Of a stretch of 64,000 bases of DNA, positions 11,640-23,000 are shown piece by piece (within the stretch, counting starts at the first letter, position 1; every line of letters starts with the position of its first letter). Where the stretch lies: NCBI GenBank assembly GCA_907163375.1, contig CAJQUW010009239.1, positions 1,038,501-1,102,500 on the forward strand, in the 5' to 3' direction. This DNA comes from Prostheceraeus crozeri. Taxonomy: Eukaryota; Platyhelminthes; Polycladida; Euryleptidae. The notes beneath the pieces were generated by a model. The model was not told the DNA's origin and did not search any database. It was given only the letters and a program-made list of their open reading frames with translations. The translations under genes and the position numbers were made by a program.

Positions 11640-11747
11640 ATGCGAAATGAAAGTTTCTAAATGTCAATAAAGTTGTTATGGAACATGACTTGTTTTATTC
11701 AAAGCAAACTGGTGGGTGTTGGTCGTTAAAGCTTTTGAAATTTCAGG

Positions 11748-12410
11748 ATGACAGATTTTCGCCTATTCACTGATCGCACAATGTGTGTGGCCGGACCAAG
11801 TCAGTCCGGTAAAACTACTTTTGTAACCCAAATACTACAATTTAGAAATGAGATGTTTAATAAAGAAATTAAAAGAGTTAAATGGTATTATGGTATATTT
11901 CAACCACAACTACATTCTGCACTTCGCCAGAAAGGTTATGATGTGAAGCAAGGGTTACCGACAACTGAAGACATCAAAGCAGGTGACTTAACTGAGCTAG
12001 ATGATCTATTGCGTGAAAGCAAATCATCGAAAGATGTAACTGAAATGTTTATTCAGACAGCACATCATAGGGAAGCCTTCATAATCTATATCACCCAAAA
12101 CATTTTTGATGGAGGGAAAGAGCAAAAAATAGGAGTTTGAATACACATTATTTGTCAATATTTAAAAATCCAAGAGACAGCAGTAGCATAGCAGCAGTAG
12201 CAGTAGCAGCAGAGACAGCAAATATATATATCATCTCAGTAGACAGATATTACCTCAACAACCTAAAGTTCTTTCAAAAATATATGAAGATGTAACTAAG
12301 AAACCACATGGATATCTATTTATTGATGTAACCCAGGAATGTCCGGAACGACTTCGATTTCGAACTAATATCATACCTAATTCCGTTGAACCAATGACAG
12401 TTTTGTCGGT
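11748..12410 (+). pseudogene. Polinton: FtsK/HerA-type genome-packaging ATPase
   Basis: A Walker A loop (GPSQSGKTTF, residues about 16-25) lies near the N-terminus. A Walker B-like stretch follows (GDLTELDDLL) and then a sensor-like block ending TQNIFDGGKE. This matches the A32-like packaging ATPase that pumps DNA into capsids in adeno-like viruses and Polintons. A CAG/AGC-rich simple repeat sits at about 12176-12220, within what should be the C-terminal half. The gene is broken. It lies between the 10.9-kb unknown and the 12.46-kb unknown, the usual ATPase neighbourhood. Confidence 0.85.
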
Positions 12411-12461
12411 TCACAGCTAGTTTTAAGCAATATACTTTGTTGCCTTATTAGTATTACAAAC

Positions 12462-13112
12462 ATGTCGTATTCAAAGATGGTAGTCATTCCTCAAGAGGAG
12501 TATGTACAATTGACTACATTACAAAGTGCACAGGAAGTCAAAAATATAGATCAACCTATTACGAATCAACTTAAGGAACTCACACAAAAGGATATGGAAA
12601 TTCAGAAGATTAAGGATCCCTATCGACGAATGCAGTTAGCAGCTGAAATCATTGATGAGAGGCGACAGATTCGTGATAAGTTGCGACGATTTATAACCTT
12701 GTCAACACCTCGACCATATCGTGTGCGCGCTCAGCGATTATTTGACTTCATTGATCCACATGTGAAGTTCAATGAGAGAGGGGAGATAATAGATGAAACA
12801 ACTGGTGATGTTATTAGAAATAGTCACATAGATGACCTTCTACAATATGTTGTCAGAGATGTAAGGCGAAAACTAGGTGCACCACAAGGGTGGTCATATT
12901 TTCAGAAAATTTTATCTGATCAAAATGTGCCACACAATATTATTGGAGGACCGACTGTGAATGAGTTGGACAAGGGTCACTTACAAGATGGATCAAAATG
13001 TAAAACACCCACGATGGCGGTCAAGCGAGAGCTTCATGATCTCGATGATCTTCAACCAAAAAGAGCTACTAGGCGCTCAATGCGTGTTGGAAAGGATTAT
13101 AGTAAATATTAA
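12462..13112 (+). CDS. Polinton: conserved GEI-type protein of unknown role
   Basis: An open frame of 216 codons. The N-terminal half is a charged coiled-coil-like region (QLKELTQKDMEIQKIKD). The C-terminal half has FNERGEIIDETTGDVI, then SHIDDLLQYVVRDVR and GAPQGWSYFQKIL. The pattern 'GE.i..tG..i..S.i.dLl..vv' followed by 'P.GW..F...L' recurs, from memory, in a protein carried by many animal Mavericks between the ATPase and the integrase, of unknown function. The tail is basic (KRATRRSMRVGK). The frame looks whole. Confidence 0.7.
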   Translation: MSYSKMVVIPQEEYVQLTTLQSAQEVKNIDQPITNQLKELTQKDMEIQKIKDPYRRMQLAAEIIDERRQIRDKLRRFITLSTPRPYRVRAQRLFDFIDPHVKFNERGEIIDETTGDVIRNSHIDDLLQYVVRDVRRKLGAPQGWSYFQKILSDQNVPHNIIGGPTVNELDKGHLQDGSKCKTPTMAVKRELHDLDDLQPKRATRRSMRVGKDYSKY

Positions 13113-13146
13113 GCAAATATAAATTAAGCTTTGCTTCTCTCATATC

Positions 13147-14366
13147 ATGTCGCTACAAAACTTTTGCTGCTGTTTGAAATCTGCGCTCGAAGGTAAAGGA
13201 GAAGAGGGCATAGAGGTTGATATCAATTGTGTTAGCAGTTGCTGTTCGAGTAATACGCGTGCAAATCAGAACAAAGACGATGAGTACAGCAGTGAAACTC
13301 AGAAAGATTTATTACGACTTAAATCACCCCGCAAGTTTCAGTCGTCCGGAGGTTCTAGCTCGTGCAGCAGGTGTGGGAATAGAGAAAGTCAAGAAGTGGT
13401 AAAGGAGTCAACCGACTTACACTCTTCACAAAAATGCGAGAAAGCGGTTTCCAACGAGAAAATATGTTGTTAACAATATAGATAGTCAATGGCAAGCGGA
13501 CTCGGCTGACATGCAACAGATATCACAGTATGGCTATAAATACATCTTAACCGTAATAGATATTTTATCTCGCTATGCTTGGGCACGTGCGCTGAAATCT
13601 AAACGAGGACCAGAAGTTGAAGCGGATTTTTCAGAGCATTTTCGATGAGGGGCGTGTTCCGCAAAGAATACAGACCGATCAAGAGAAGGAATTCGAAAAC
13701 TCTCATGTACGAAGTCTCCTTAAAAGTCATAGTGTGGAATTGTTTAGTGTCAAAAGTGCTTATAAAGCTGCCATGGTTGAGAGGTTCAATCGCACACTGA
13801 AGACAAAAATATGGCGCTATTTCACTGCAAAATATACACATGTTTGGGTAGGTGAGCTGCAGAAATTTGTTAAGAATTACAATGAAAGCTACCATTGAAT
13901 CATTAAGATGAAACCAGTTGATGTTACCCCAGATAATGCGATGGGTGTATGGCTTCGATTGTATGATAAGAAAGCGAAAAACATTTCCAATGAAAAGAAA
14001 ATTAATGTTGGTGATAGAGTTTGGATTTCAAAGGTTAAGTCTACATTTGAGAAGGGGTATCTACCTAATTGGACTGAAGAAGAGTTTTTTGTAGATGAAG
14101 TAAATACAAAATTTAGACCCACCATGTATAAATTAATAGATTACCATGGCAATCCAATTGAAGGAAAATTTGACTCTTATGAATTGCAAGTAGTACTAGA
14201 CAGAAGTGAAGAGGTGTATATGATTGACAAAATAATTAGGAGGAAAGGTCATGGCAATCAAAGGAAATATCTAGTTAAATGGAAAGGATATCCTGATTCA
14301 TTCAATAGCTGGATATCGCACCAGGATCTACAAAATGTGGACGTGGGAGACACTCGTAACTTTTAG
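13147..14366 (+). pseudogene. Polinton: DDE integrase with C-terminal chromodomain
   Basis: A Cys-rich N-terminal part (13147-13470) is followed by a retroviral-type rve core: ILTVIDILSRYAWARAL with the first acidic residue, RIQTDQEKEFENSHV with the second, and KAAMVERFNRTLKTKIW with the catalytic Glu. At about 14215-14350 a chromodomain follows (RKYLVKWKGYPDSFNSW), which can guide insertion to methylated histone tails. Integrase inserts the linear element and makes the 6-bp target duplication. The gene is broken in this copy. Confidence 0.92.
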
Positions 14367-14406
14367 GCTAATATAGCATGTGACTTCTTCCATATATGAG
14401 TTTAAC

Positions 14407-15969
14407 ATGTCTGCTAACTTCAACATCATTCTTCCAAGCAATAGCAACCCCAAGATATTTCCAAGTAACAAACCATCTCTATACTCTGTTGAATTCGCTA
14501 ATCCAATTACTCTGCATGGACCCCATGAAGTTGCTCTAACTTAAATTACTTATTACAACGATATCAGTTTGCTAAAGAACAACTATTTTGAATTACATAA
14601 AGAAGTGCGAGAGAAGGATGATTGCTTTCGCATATTTCAAAATAGTCTACATGGTACATGGGCTTTTCATCATCTAACTTTACATCCTTTTTCAACATTT
14701 TTACCATCTGTCCAAAACATGATTAAAATTCAAAAGGCATTTGCGACGTCAACTTTTGATTCTAAGGTTCCCACAATGAGCTTGCAAGATACAGAAAAGG
14801 AAATCGGTAGAATCTTTGAACAAATAAATGATCTCTTCAAGCCGACTTTGAATAAATTCTACAAACCAGTCATAAAGGGGTCAACAAAATTGATGAAGGA
14901 AAGGAAGCATGTTCTTCTTGCATTAGGTAAGGATTTGAGTCATACTTTTGGGTATTCCAGAACAACTTTCTAATCAAGGCATTGGTACAATGGACGTGGG
15001 TGGAATTCGGAGAGGAAAGTCACTGATTTTCAATGTAGAAATGTGCCATTGTAAAAAAGGAACATCCGAGTAAAACATTAATTTGAGGTCATTAGAAGTG
15101 TTGAAGACTTTGTAGGAAAGTTTCAAGGATCAGTGCCAGAAACGTTAATGACTTGTGAATATAAAAAAGAAAAAGTAACTTTATTTACTGTTGAAACGGA
15201 GGCAGAATTTATTGTTTTTACTAAAAAGACACCATTGGAAAAGTCTGATTCCGCTGTTATTGAATTCGGATCTGAAATGATTGGGATGTTTAAGGGCCTT
15301 GAAAACGCACCTTGGTTAACAGAGTTAAATGATACATTCAAGGTTCAATTGTCCTCTTCTAAACTCAAAGCATCAACAAATGCTTCATGGGATATCCACG
15401 TATAACGGGAAGACATATTGGGTGATGATTTGTCTACTTCCAGTGAACTTGTAAAAAGAGTTAATTTGAACATTGAAGGCTTGAAAATGCCATCTGAATT
15501 GTGTACAAAGTTAAATGAGTTTGGTGTAGATTACCTTGATGCAGATGAATAACACTTTTCTTATGATCCACATAAGAAACGCATGATTCTAAAGGTAGGG
15601 AAGAACTCTCTTATCAAGCTGGATAGCGTGTTAACGACCACATTGGGATTCTCAAAATCACCTATTTATGAAGTCACATTAATAGGCGATACAGCCCCAT
15701 CACTAGAACGTGATATAAGTAACTTATGCGTCTATTGTAACATTATTGAATATACAAGGGTTGGCGACATTGAGGCCCCACGTCTGCGCACATTTCCTCT
15801 CTCATCCGTGAGGAAGCAACTAATCAATCGAGAATTTATTAACACGATGTATGCACCAATGAGCAGAAATGTCATCAATAGAATTGATATATCAATTCAT
15901 GATGACACAGGTGAAGTAGTACCATTCTGTGGTGGTGCTACTGTTTTAACACTACACATCAGGACATGA
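14407..15969 (+). pseudogene. Polinton: minor capsid (penton) protein
   Basis: It begins MSANFNIILPSNSNPKIFP, the opening typical of the Polinton penton ('..F...LPSN.S...YP.N'), and closes with a block containing YCNIIEYTRVGDIEAPRLR, then NRIDISIHDDTGEVVPF and a final VTLHIR-like strand. These are the hallmarks of the single jelly-roll vertex protein. It sits between integrase and the pVI-like gene, as in other Mavericks. The gene is broken in several places. Confidence 0.85.
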
Positions 15970-16018
15970 GATTAAGGCTTTACGCTATTGTAGGATCTAT
16001 AATTATCCACAGGACATA

Positions 16019-16501
16019 ATGTCAGGCATTTACAGTGGTCCATCCTATCAGAGCGGCTATCCCGTGTTTGCTGGAGGTAGACGACAAGTTGGAGGAGGCA
16101 TATTCGGTGCACTAAGACCTATGGTTCTCCCAACACTCAAAAAAAATGGCGTACCATTCACGAAGCGGGTTGGAAACAGAGCTTTAGACTTTGGTGCAAA
16201 TGTTGCAGCTGATGCACTTCAAGGGGAGAATATCGGTGAATCCATGAAATTGCCTGCACACCAATCTGCCATAGACGCATACCATGATTTAACAAAGACG
16301 AGGCGTACAGTTCGGAAGAAACGTAGGAAGTCAAGACAAGTTGGATCAGTCCGAGTTACTAAGCAAAGGCCTAGGAGAAGTAAAAAGCCCACCAGAGCAG
16401 CACGTTCTAAATCAAGACGTCGTGTGAAAGCAAGAAAGCGCAAACGAAATTCCACAGCGACTGGAAACAAGTCAAAACAAAGGAAGACAACATATTTGTA
16501 A
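16019..16501 (+). CDS. Polinton: basic core / pVI-like protein
   Basis: A frame of 160 codons opening with a Gly-rich segment (GGRRQVGGGIFGALRP), then a helical 'VGNRALDFGANVAADALQGE' stretch, and ending in a very basic C-terminal third made of Arg/Lys clusters (KRRKSRQ, RRSKKPTRAARSKSRRR). This matches the small protein next to the major capsid gene in many Mavericks, compared with adenovirus pVI/pVII/pX: an N-terminal amphipathic region and a DNA-binding tail. It lies 11 bp upstream of the major capsid gene in the same direction. The frame looks whole. Confidence 0.8.
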   Translation: MSGIYSGPSYQSGYPVFAGGRRQVGGGIFGALRPMVLPTLKKNGVPFTKRVGNRALDFGANVAADALQGENIGESMKLPAHQSAIDAYHDLTKTRRTVRKKRRKSRQVGSVRVTKQRPRRSKKPTRAARSKSRRRVKARKRKRNSTATGNKSKQRKTTYL

Positions 16502-16511
16502 AGCTAATACG

Positions 16512-17794
16512 ATGCAGAGTATCAATTCGGCTTTGTGTTTCTTTGATTCACCACCTCATCAAACTGACATTATTACCTCAACTATTGTAGACATAGTCCC
16601 CACAACAAATATCGATGGTAACCAACAGCCTATTCAGTTTGATATACCTGCTAATCCTCAAGATTATATTGACTGCCAATCAATTGATTTAGAATTGTGT
16701 ATACAAATTAAGAAGACTGATGGTACCAATATTGATTCAACTAAGGGTAAAGTGGGATTGACAAATCTTCCTATTGCCAGTCTATTCTCAGATGTGTATT
16801 TAATATTGAATGACAAACAGATTGAAGGAGGGGATCGAGCATATCCCTATGGAGCATACACAAATACAATGACGCAATTTCAGAAGCAAGCTAAACAGTC
16901 ACACTTGCAAGTTGCCGGCTGGTATGATGATCAGCAAGGGAAATTTGATGAGGTTTCAAATGGAGGTTTAAAAAACGAATGGAATTGACAGCAGATTCAA
17001 AGGAATTATGCTTGAAAGGACCTGTCTATCTTGATTTCCTTCGTCAATCTAGATATCTACTATCACAGGTTAAAATGCAAATAAAATTTATTCGTGCAAA
17101 TCCTGAGTTCGCGTTAATGGCTTTTGGAGCTACAAACTATCAAATCAACATAAGTAGTGCCGTGCTCAATGTAAGGAGAGTAACAATGAACCCGTCAGTC
17201 ATCAACGAGCATGCGACAGGATTGAGGAAAAGCAATGCAATATATCCAGTTAATCACAGTGTGTTAACAAACTTCACAATTGGTGCGGGATCATCCTCTC
17301 ATGCCTACCCAAATCTTTTTCCCACTGCGATGCCGAAGGCGGTGTTTATCACATTTGTGGAAAATGAGTCATTTATTGGTGCTTTTGAAAAGAATCCATT
17401 TAATTTTTAACACTTTAACGTTAGTAAACTAGCACTCTATCAGGATGGAAAATTTGTTGCTTGCAAAGCTTATGAGCCTAATTTTAAAGAGGGCAAATTT
17501 GCACCTGAATATGGTTCTACTTTCACTGCACTGAGCATGTTTAACACAGATGATTTGAATGGAATTACAATGGATATGTACAAGAATGGCTACTTCTTCA
17601 TTATATACAATCTTACAGTAGATGCAGATCTAGGCGGTGAAAGCGTAGGAGTTACGAAGCCTGGTAATCTACGACTAGAGGTGTCATTTGAGTCACCTTT
17701 GAAGAAAACAATTACTTGCCTCATTTATACTATCTATGATAGCAAAGTTGAAATAACGAGAATGCGAGACGTAACTGTCAGCTATCAGAGATGA
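16512..17794 (+). pseudogene. Polinton: double jelly-roll major capsid protein
   Basis: The N-terminal part carries PIQFDIPANPQDYIDCQSID followed by ASLFSDVYLILNDKQIEG and YPYGAYTNT, the conserved opening of Polinton/adinto-type hexon-like proteins ('f.i.gs..yidl....l.v...' and 'lf..v.v.lng..v'). Later segments carry a typical central strand set and an ending with LRLEVSFESPL. The protein forms the pseudo-hexagonal capsomer. It ends in a 4-bp ATGA overlap with the protease gene. The copy is broken. Confidence 0.9.
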
Positions 17795-18252
17795 GTAACC
17801 TAAGCAACACCGAAATCTTGAGGAAAATGGGAAATGCTCATCCCTACTCCAAGTCAATATTTCTTGATGTCTTTTCTAGAGTCAATTTACCTAATTCAAT
17901 TCCTTTCTATCCTTGTTCGCTTATCATCAATAGGGACAGCAACAATCTTACTGGTAAACATTGGGTTGCAGTGTACATCAATCGCTATAAAGTGGCTGAA
18001 TATTTTGACTCTCTTAATCTACCTCGCTTACATGACATTGCACTATGGATGAATAGGTTCTCCTGGACGATTAAGAAAGTTACATCGTTTCCACTCCAAA
18101 GCAATGTATCTCTCATGTGCGGCGGTTATGTGCTATATTTCGTCAACGAGAGACCATTGAAAAATAACTGTAAAAGTGTTTTACAACTTTTTTCAAAAGA
18201 CTGCTATAAAAATGATGTAATTCTTACAAAGTATATTGAAATTGTTTTGTAA
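17791..18252 (+). CDS. Polinton: adenain-like (Ulp1-fold) cysteine protease
   Basis: A frame of 153 codons starting in the ATGA overlap with the capsid gene. The catalytic layout of adenovirus protease is visible: His57 in GKHWVAVY, Asp73 in EYFDSL, Gln103 before QSN, and Cys110 in MCGGYVLYF. These enzymes mature capsid proteins. It is the last gene of the rightward block; transcription from the right meets it at about 18.3-18.9 kb. The frame looks whole and of usual length for the family. Confidence 0.9.
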   Translation: MSNLSNTEILRKMGNAHPYSKSIFLDVFSRVNLPNSIPFYPCSLIINRDSNNLTGKHWVAVYINRYKVAEYFDSLNLPRLHDIALWMNRFSWTIKKVTSFPLQSNVSLMCGGYVLYFVNERPLKNNCKSVLQLFSKDCYKNDVILTKYIEIVL

Positions 18253-18441
18253 TAAAGTTTTATTTTATATGTAAATATCCCTGTTTTATGTTCCAAATCG
18301 TTGGGTTTAGAGGGAAAGCAAACCATGTTTACATTTCAATATGTATTTACAAATGTACAGTTCTTTTCTAAATATTTACATAGCTACAATGTAGATTTCA
18401 CAAATATTTTTCTCAAATCACATAGGATGGGAGGAACATCA

Positions 18442-18908
18442 CACTAGACGAAATGACCTACTTAATCTTACTAAGGAAATCTTACAAGTTCTGACCAGAA
18501 AGTACCAGTCGTGCTAAGTCTTTTTAGCAAATCTGATTAGATCTAATAAGATCTTATTTGTGATTTTTAAAAAATCTTTTGAATAGAAAAAAGTCTTATA
18601 TTTTGCGTTAGTCTATATATATCCAGTGCGCCAATGATCCAGCAAGATCATTTAACAAGTAAAACCACTGATATCGTCTGATCTTCGCACTGTAATCGGA
18701 CTTCAAGTTTTAAATTTCAGTTCACTTTTTTAATTTCAATTATCAGCTGGTAAGATCTGAAAAGATCTTATTTTGCAAAATATAAGACTTAGTAAGTCTG
18801 GTACTTTCTGGTCAGGAAATGTAAGATCTTAAATAAAATAAGTTCTTATCAGACTTTGCAAGAATCTGATCAGACTTAATAAGACTTAGCAAGTCATTTC
18901 GTCTAGTG
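18442..18908. mobile_element. MITE inserted in the Polinton
   Basis: 467 bp with inverted ends CACTAGACGAAATGAC (left) and its complement at 18893-18908. The inverted similarity extends inward imperfectly for about 150 bp, with many AGATCTTA/TAAGTCTTA words. No coding capacity. No clear target duplication could be read. It sits at the convergence point of the two Polinton gene blocks and its right end overlaps the 3' end of the TBP-like frame. Confidence 0.8.
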
Positions 18909-19218
18909 CATTTATGTCTTTAATACCGGTTATCACAATCTTTCCATTATGGAATACATGAACATGATATGGGTGCCAGTTAGTCATCTGTGCTGCTGGA
19001 AATAGTTCCACTTCATAAGTGAGATTATTTGATGATGTGACTTTACGAAAGTCATAATGATAGTTCAATTCACATAGCACAGTCATTGTCTTCACTTCCC
19101 ATTCAGATAATGAGTCTCTAAGTAAATTTTCCAATGTAGAATGTAGATATGGTAGATCACCATCAGTGAAGCCACCAACACACTGAATTGTTCCATTTGG
19201 AAAGAATAGGATAGTCAC
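18886..19218 (-). pseudogene. Polinton: TBP-like candidate
   Basis: A frame of 110 codons read leftward. It contains two similar strand motifs: FFPNGTIQCVGGFTDGDL near the start and VHVFHNGKIVITGIKDIN near the end. This resembles the 'F.nGk.v.tG.k' strands repeated in TATA-binding proteins and other TBP-fold proteins. It is shorter than a full two-lobe TBP. The similarity is from motif reading only and could be a convergent TBP-like fold. Its 3' end runs into the MITE at 18442-18908. It overlaps the PC4-like gene start by four bases on the same strand, suggesting co-transcription. Confidence 0.45.
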
Positions 19219-19829
19219 ATATTTATCCTTCCTCTGTAGAGGGTCTTCTCAGATGTAGATTCGTTGTCGGCTTCATCTTGTGTTTTATTAATAACCATTG
19301 CTTTCGATTGGAAATGTTGCGCTCGATTTCTTGAAGATTGAGTTTTGAGTTTACTTTTGTAGTTAACATGCGATTCACGACTTCCATCCGCTTGATGTCC
19401 TCCATCCTTAATGAATGAAATCATATGTGGTAGTATCTCTTTTGTAAAGTTTCTCCATGTGACGTCACTGAAACGGAAAAATCGATAGTCAATATCTTCC
19501 CTCTTTGGTGAACAGACGTATAGCTTGACGGTAGAGTCACACTTTATCCATACCTTTTGATCGAGTGGAATCTTCATCCGTGTCTTATGGTTGTCAATCA
19601 GATCAGCGAAGTCTTTCAGTGAAGATAATGCGTCAAGGCTAATGCATGCGCCACGATGTTTTCCACCACTATTTGTCATTAAGTGACGAAAGACTACTTT
19701 CTTAGAATTTGTTATGTGAATGCTTTGTGAGTCATTTAATTTCCATGTTCTAATGTAATGAGGCATGTTTTCAAATATAAACCTAAATTTATTTGTTTGC
19801 ATAAAGGTTGCTATTTTACATCTCAACAT
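19215..19829 (-). CDS. Polinton: PC4/p15-like candidate
   Basis: A frame of 204 codons. Residues about 40-80 read SKKVVFRHLMTNSGG, then RGACISLDALSSLKDFADLI. The pattern 'v.iR......g...kGisLs...w..Lk..id.i' is that of the transcriptional coactivator p15/PC4 ssDNA-binding fold. A second strand-rich segment follows (QKVWIKCDSTVKLYVCSPKR), then a basic Ser-rich tail. PC4-like genes are known from other Mavericks, from memory. It lies directly downstream of the polymerase region and just upstream of the TBP-like frame. Confidence is moderate because only the motif pattern supports it. Confidence 0.5.
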   Translation of the reverse strand: MLRCKIATFMQTNKFRFIFENMPHYIRTWKLNDSQSIHITNSKKVVFRHLMTNSGGKHRGACISLDALSSLKDFADLIDNHKTRMKIPLDQKVWIKCDSTVKLYVCSPKREDIDYRFFRFSDVTWRNFTKEILPHMISFIKDGGHQADGSRESHVNYKSKLKTQSSRNRAQHFQSKAMVINKTQDEADNESTSEKTLYRGRINM

Positions 19830-20007
19830 ATCGGAATGATGTTGAGTGCTACGTCTTCAATTCATAGCAAGACTACCTATGTTTTAGTAATTATTTCTAC
19901 ACATCGGAAAATTGTAGAAATTTTATTTTATATTTAATCTACCTATATATTAGTAAGTATAACTACGCAGAAATGTAGTGATTGGTTAGTTTACTTTGTT
20001 AAATTTC

Positions 20008-23000
20008 TTAAACTTCTACGTCACCTGTAGCAGGAAGGCATCTCCTTTTCTTTGAAGGTGGGGGAAGACCTAAACTATAGTGTCCATATGGTAGAGATAG
20101 ATTTTCATTTAACCAACAGCGCTTATCCTCCCAAAGTGAAAGTCCTCGCTTTCTAAATGATTTTGTAGTGACTACGTGATTTTTTGAATTTATAATTGTC
20201 ATTTCCTCATTTGTATCTTTCTCACTGTAGTACTGCACAGTCCTATAATCATTATGATGTAATTTTTTAACTGCAGCTCTCTGCACTCCTTTTGCCCGCT
20301 TGATGCTATCACAAGTTGAATCTAAATATTTCATTGAATACATTTTTGGTTTTAGCAAGATCATTTCCTCAAGCAAGTTTCCCGAACACTCATCCTTAAA
20401 ACAACCTAATCTGGCTCTGTTTGTAGTTGAGTATAGTCGGTGATGACTGTCATAGTTTGAAAAGTCAAATTTTTCACCAAAATATAGCAGTACATCCTCC
20501 AGGCTGACAGATGGTGAGGTGTACAAACATAGGAAAAAACTATCGGTATCACCTCCACAAAGCCGCGTTCTATTTATCAGTGGACATCTTTTCAAATCAT
20601 TGTAGTATAACTGGTACATTTCCAATTTGCTATAGTCAAGTCCCGCCTGACCAACATAAATCAATTTATTCAACATTATTGAAGGTTTATACATTTCCAT
20701 ACCAACTAAATCTTCATCAAATATCTTATGCTGTACATATAGAGGATGGTTTCATAATTTTCGACATTATTCCACGCTGTTTACTAATTTGAATTTTCTC
20801 CTTCGTCTTACATTTTCCATTGTTTTACCACATAAATATTTATTTTTCAACTTATAAAATGACTTTTCAAAGTTGGTACTTGATTGAGCTCTCTTTTGTG
20901 AATTCATATCAATGTACGTTCTCAACCATGGCTTTTTTGTGAACTTTATACCGTTGTGAATTTCTGTGATTTTCATACCAATGGATAAATAGAATTTTAA
21001 TATTGAATAGTGTACAACATAATTTTCCCTATTGCATTGATGAAGCAAGAGTTTTTTAGTTGAACTGAATTTAGTGTCTGGTCTTATTGTCCTATGTAAA
21101 TCCTTCATATAAGTTGAGAACATATTTTGCTCTACGGTCTGCATCTCTGGCGCTAATGGGAAATCGGCAGTGTCATCATGTATGTTTGCAGGATATTCAA
21201 AGTTCAAATCAAAAATATAGCCAATTTCACCATCATCATCGATAGCTTGTATATTTTCTTCGTTTAGAAAATAACTTACTTCACTATCACTCAACCATTT
21301 AATATTTGAATGTGGTAGACTGTTACTGAGCGAAGAACCGTAAAGGTTATTGATATCAATGTAGGATAAGTGACGACTTTCATTTATATTATTTTGTAAT
21401 TCCGAAATGCGTGCACGTGCTCTGTGAATGTTCGTAAAAGTCATTCCACCCCTTATTCCCCTTTCGAAGAGATTATACATACTTTCATCTTGTATGTATT
21501 GTGGAGGATCATTAGATGTCAAATTTAAAGCTGAAGTAAAGCTAAGATGTGGAAGGCTAACGAAATGGACAGGATCTACTTCATCTTCACTTTGACTTAG
21601 TGACCTAAAAACTTCAAAAATATCTGCCAGTAATAATACATCTAGTTTCAAATATGCGAGCATGTAATCACCAAAGTTGTTACAATTGAAAGAAACCACG
21701 CATTACTAGCGTGCTCATATTCTTCATCTGAACAATGTTCACGAGTGAGATCATTATAAAATTCACATTGTGGTGGCAGACATTTTTCCAACAATGTATT
21801 TAGACTTTTGAAATAACGGTTGGGAAACACTCCCTTTTGATAAAGAATATCATCTGTTAACAGGGGAAATTCATTTCTTAGTTTTCTACATGTTCATAAA
21901 CTTGCAATCCTCTTGCTAACTCACTCAATGATGCACTTAAAAATTGATGAGAATCTAAGAATTTTAACTCAAAGTAGATTGTTTTTCATTTGTATTCGTT
22001 CACAGGGACGCTGGCGGATAGAGTTATATACTTTTCAGCTGTTGCTGCTACTACTTCCAATTTCCATGACTTCTTCTTTCCAATTGCTTTATAGCAAACG
22101 ATATGACTATCATAATTCTTAAAATTATGGAAGAAGATGGGTAGTTCCCGCCTAATTAGTTTTAATCGAAGATTGCATTTACTGCATATTGTTTGTCTAT
22201 ATCTTCCTGTTAAATGGTCGTGATCTCTTACCTTTATGCAATTATCACTAAATGCAGCTTTACATTTATTACAATTTTTTACATTTTTATGTTTTTCTTC
22301 TTCATCAGAAGAAAGAGACATTGGTTGCCGGCTTATTGCACGCTGATTATCATATACGTTTTGAGCTATATTTTCTAGGTGATCCAAGAAGTCCATAATA
22401 CAATTCTCTCCTTTGAAGACATAATATTTGCTTTCAAATCTGGACTGGAGAGCTTTATGCCAAACATGATAAACACCAACTGCTGCCGGTTTGTGTACTT
22501 TATTATCGATGTAGCACTCTATATCTGCATAAACAACTAAAGAAGGACTTAATTGATATTCCATGCTACTTGTACTTACCTCTAGTTGTTTAGGCATTCT
22601 TTCTATTTGTGCCTTTCCACGAACACAAAATTGATAATGTCGCTCCAAAGTTGTCTTATATGTAAACGATTGGGTACATCGATCGCAGAAATTTTTGTAT
22701 CTTCTATTTATTTTTCTATATAATCTTGATAGTTTTCTGATTCCACAATAGTGTGCACGTTCATTGTTTATAATTAGTAGTGTATTCACAGTTCGTTTAC
22801 CAATAAAGTTGCTGCTATATCGAACACCTTTTAATCCTTTTTCGTAAACGTGAATGTTGATTTTAATGTCATTATTTTTCTCTAACTTAGGAATATCTTT
22901 AATTGATACGGTTGTAGAGATGTCATTCATATTTAGTTCAGATGTCCATTTACTATATGATTTTATCTCATTCCTAGAATATGATACATCATTGTAATGT

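Noticed and set aside
16219-16470. 83-codon frame opposite the basic core protein
   Set aside because: It is the antisense shadow of the Arg/Lys-rich gene at 16019-16501.
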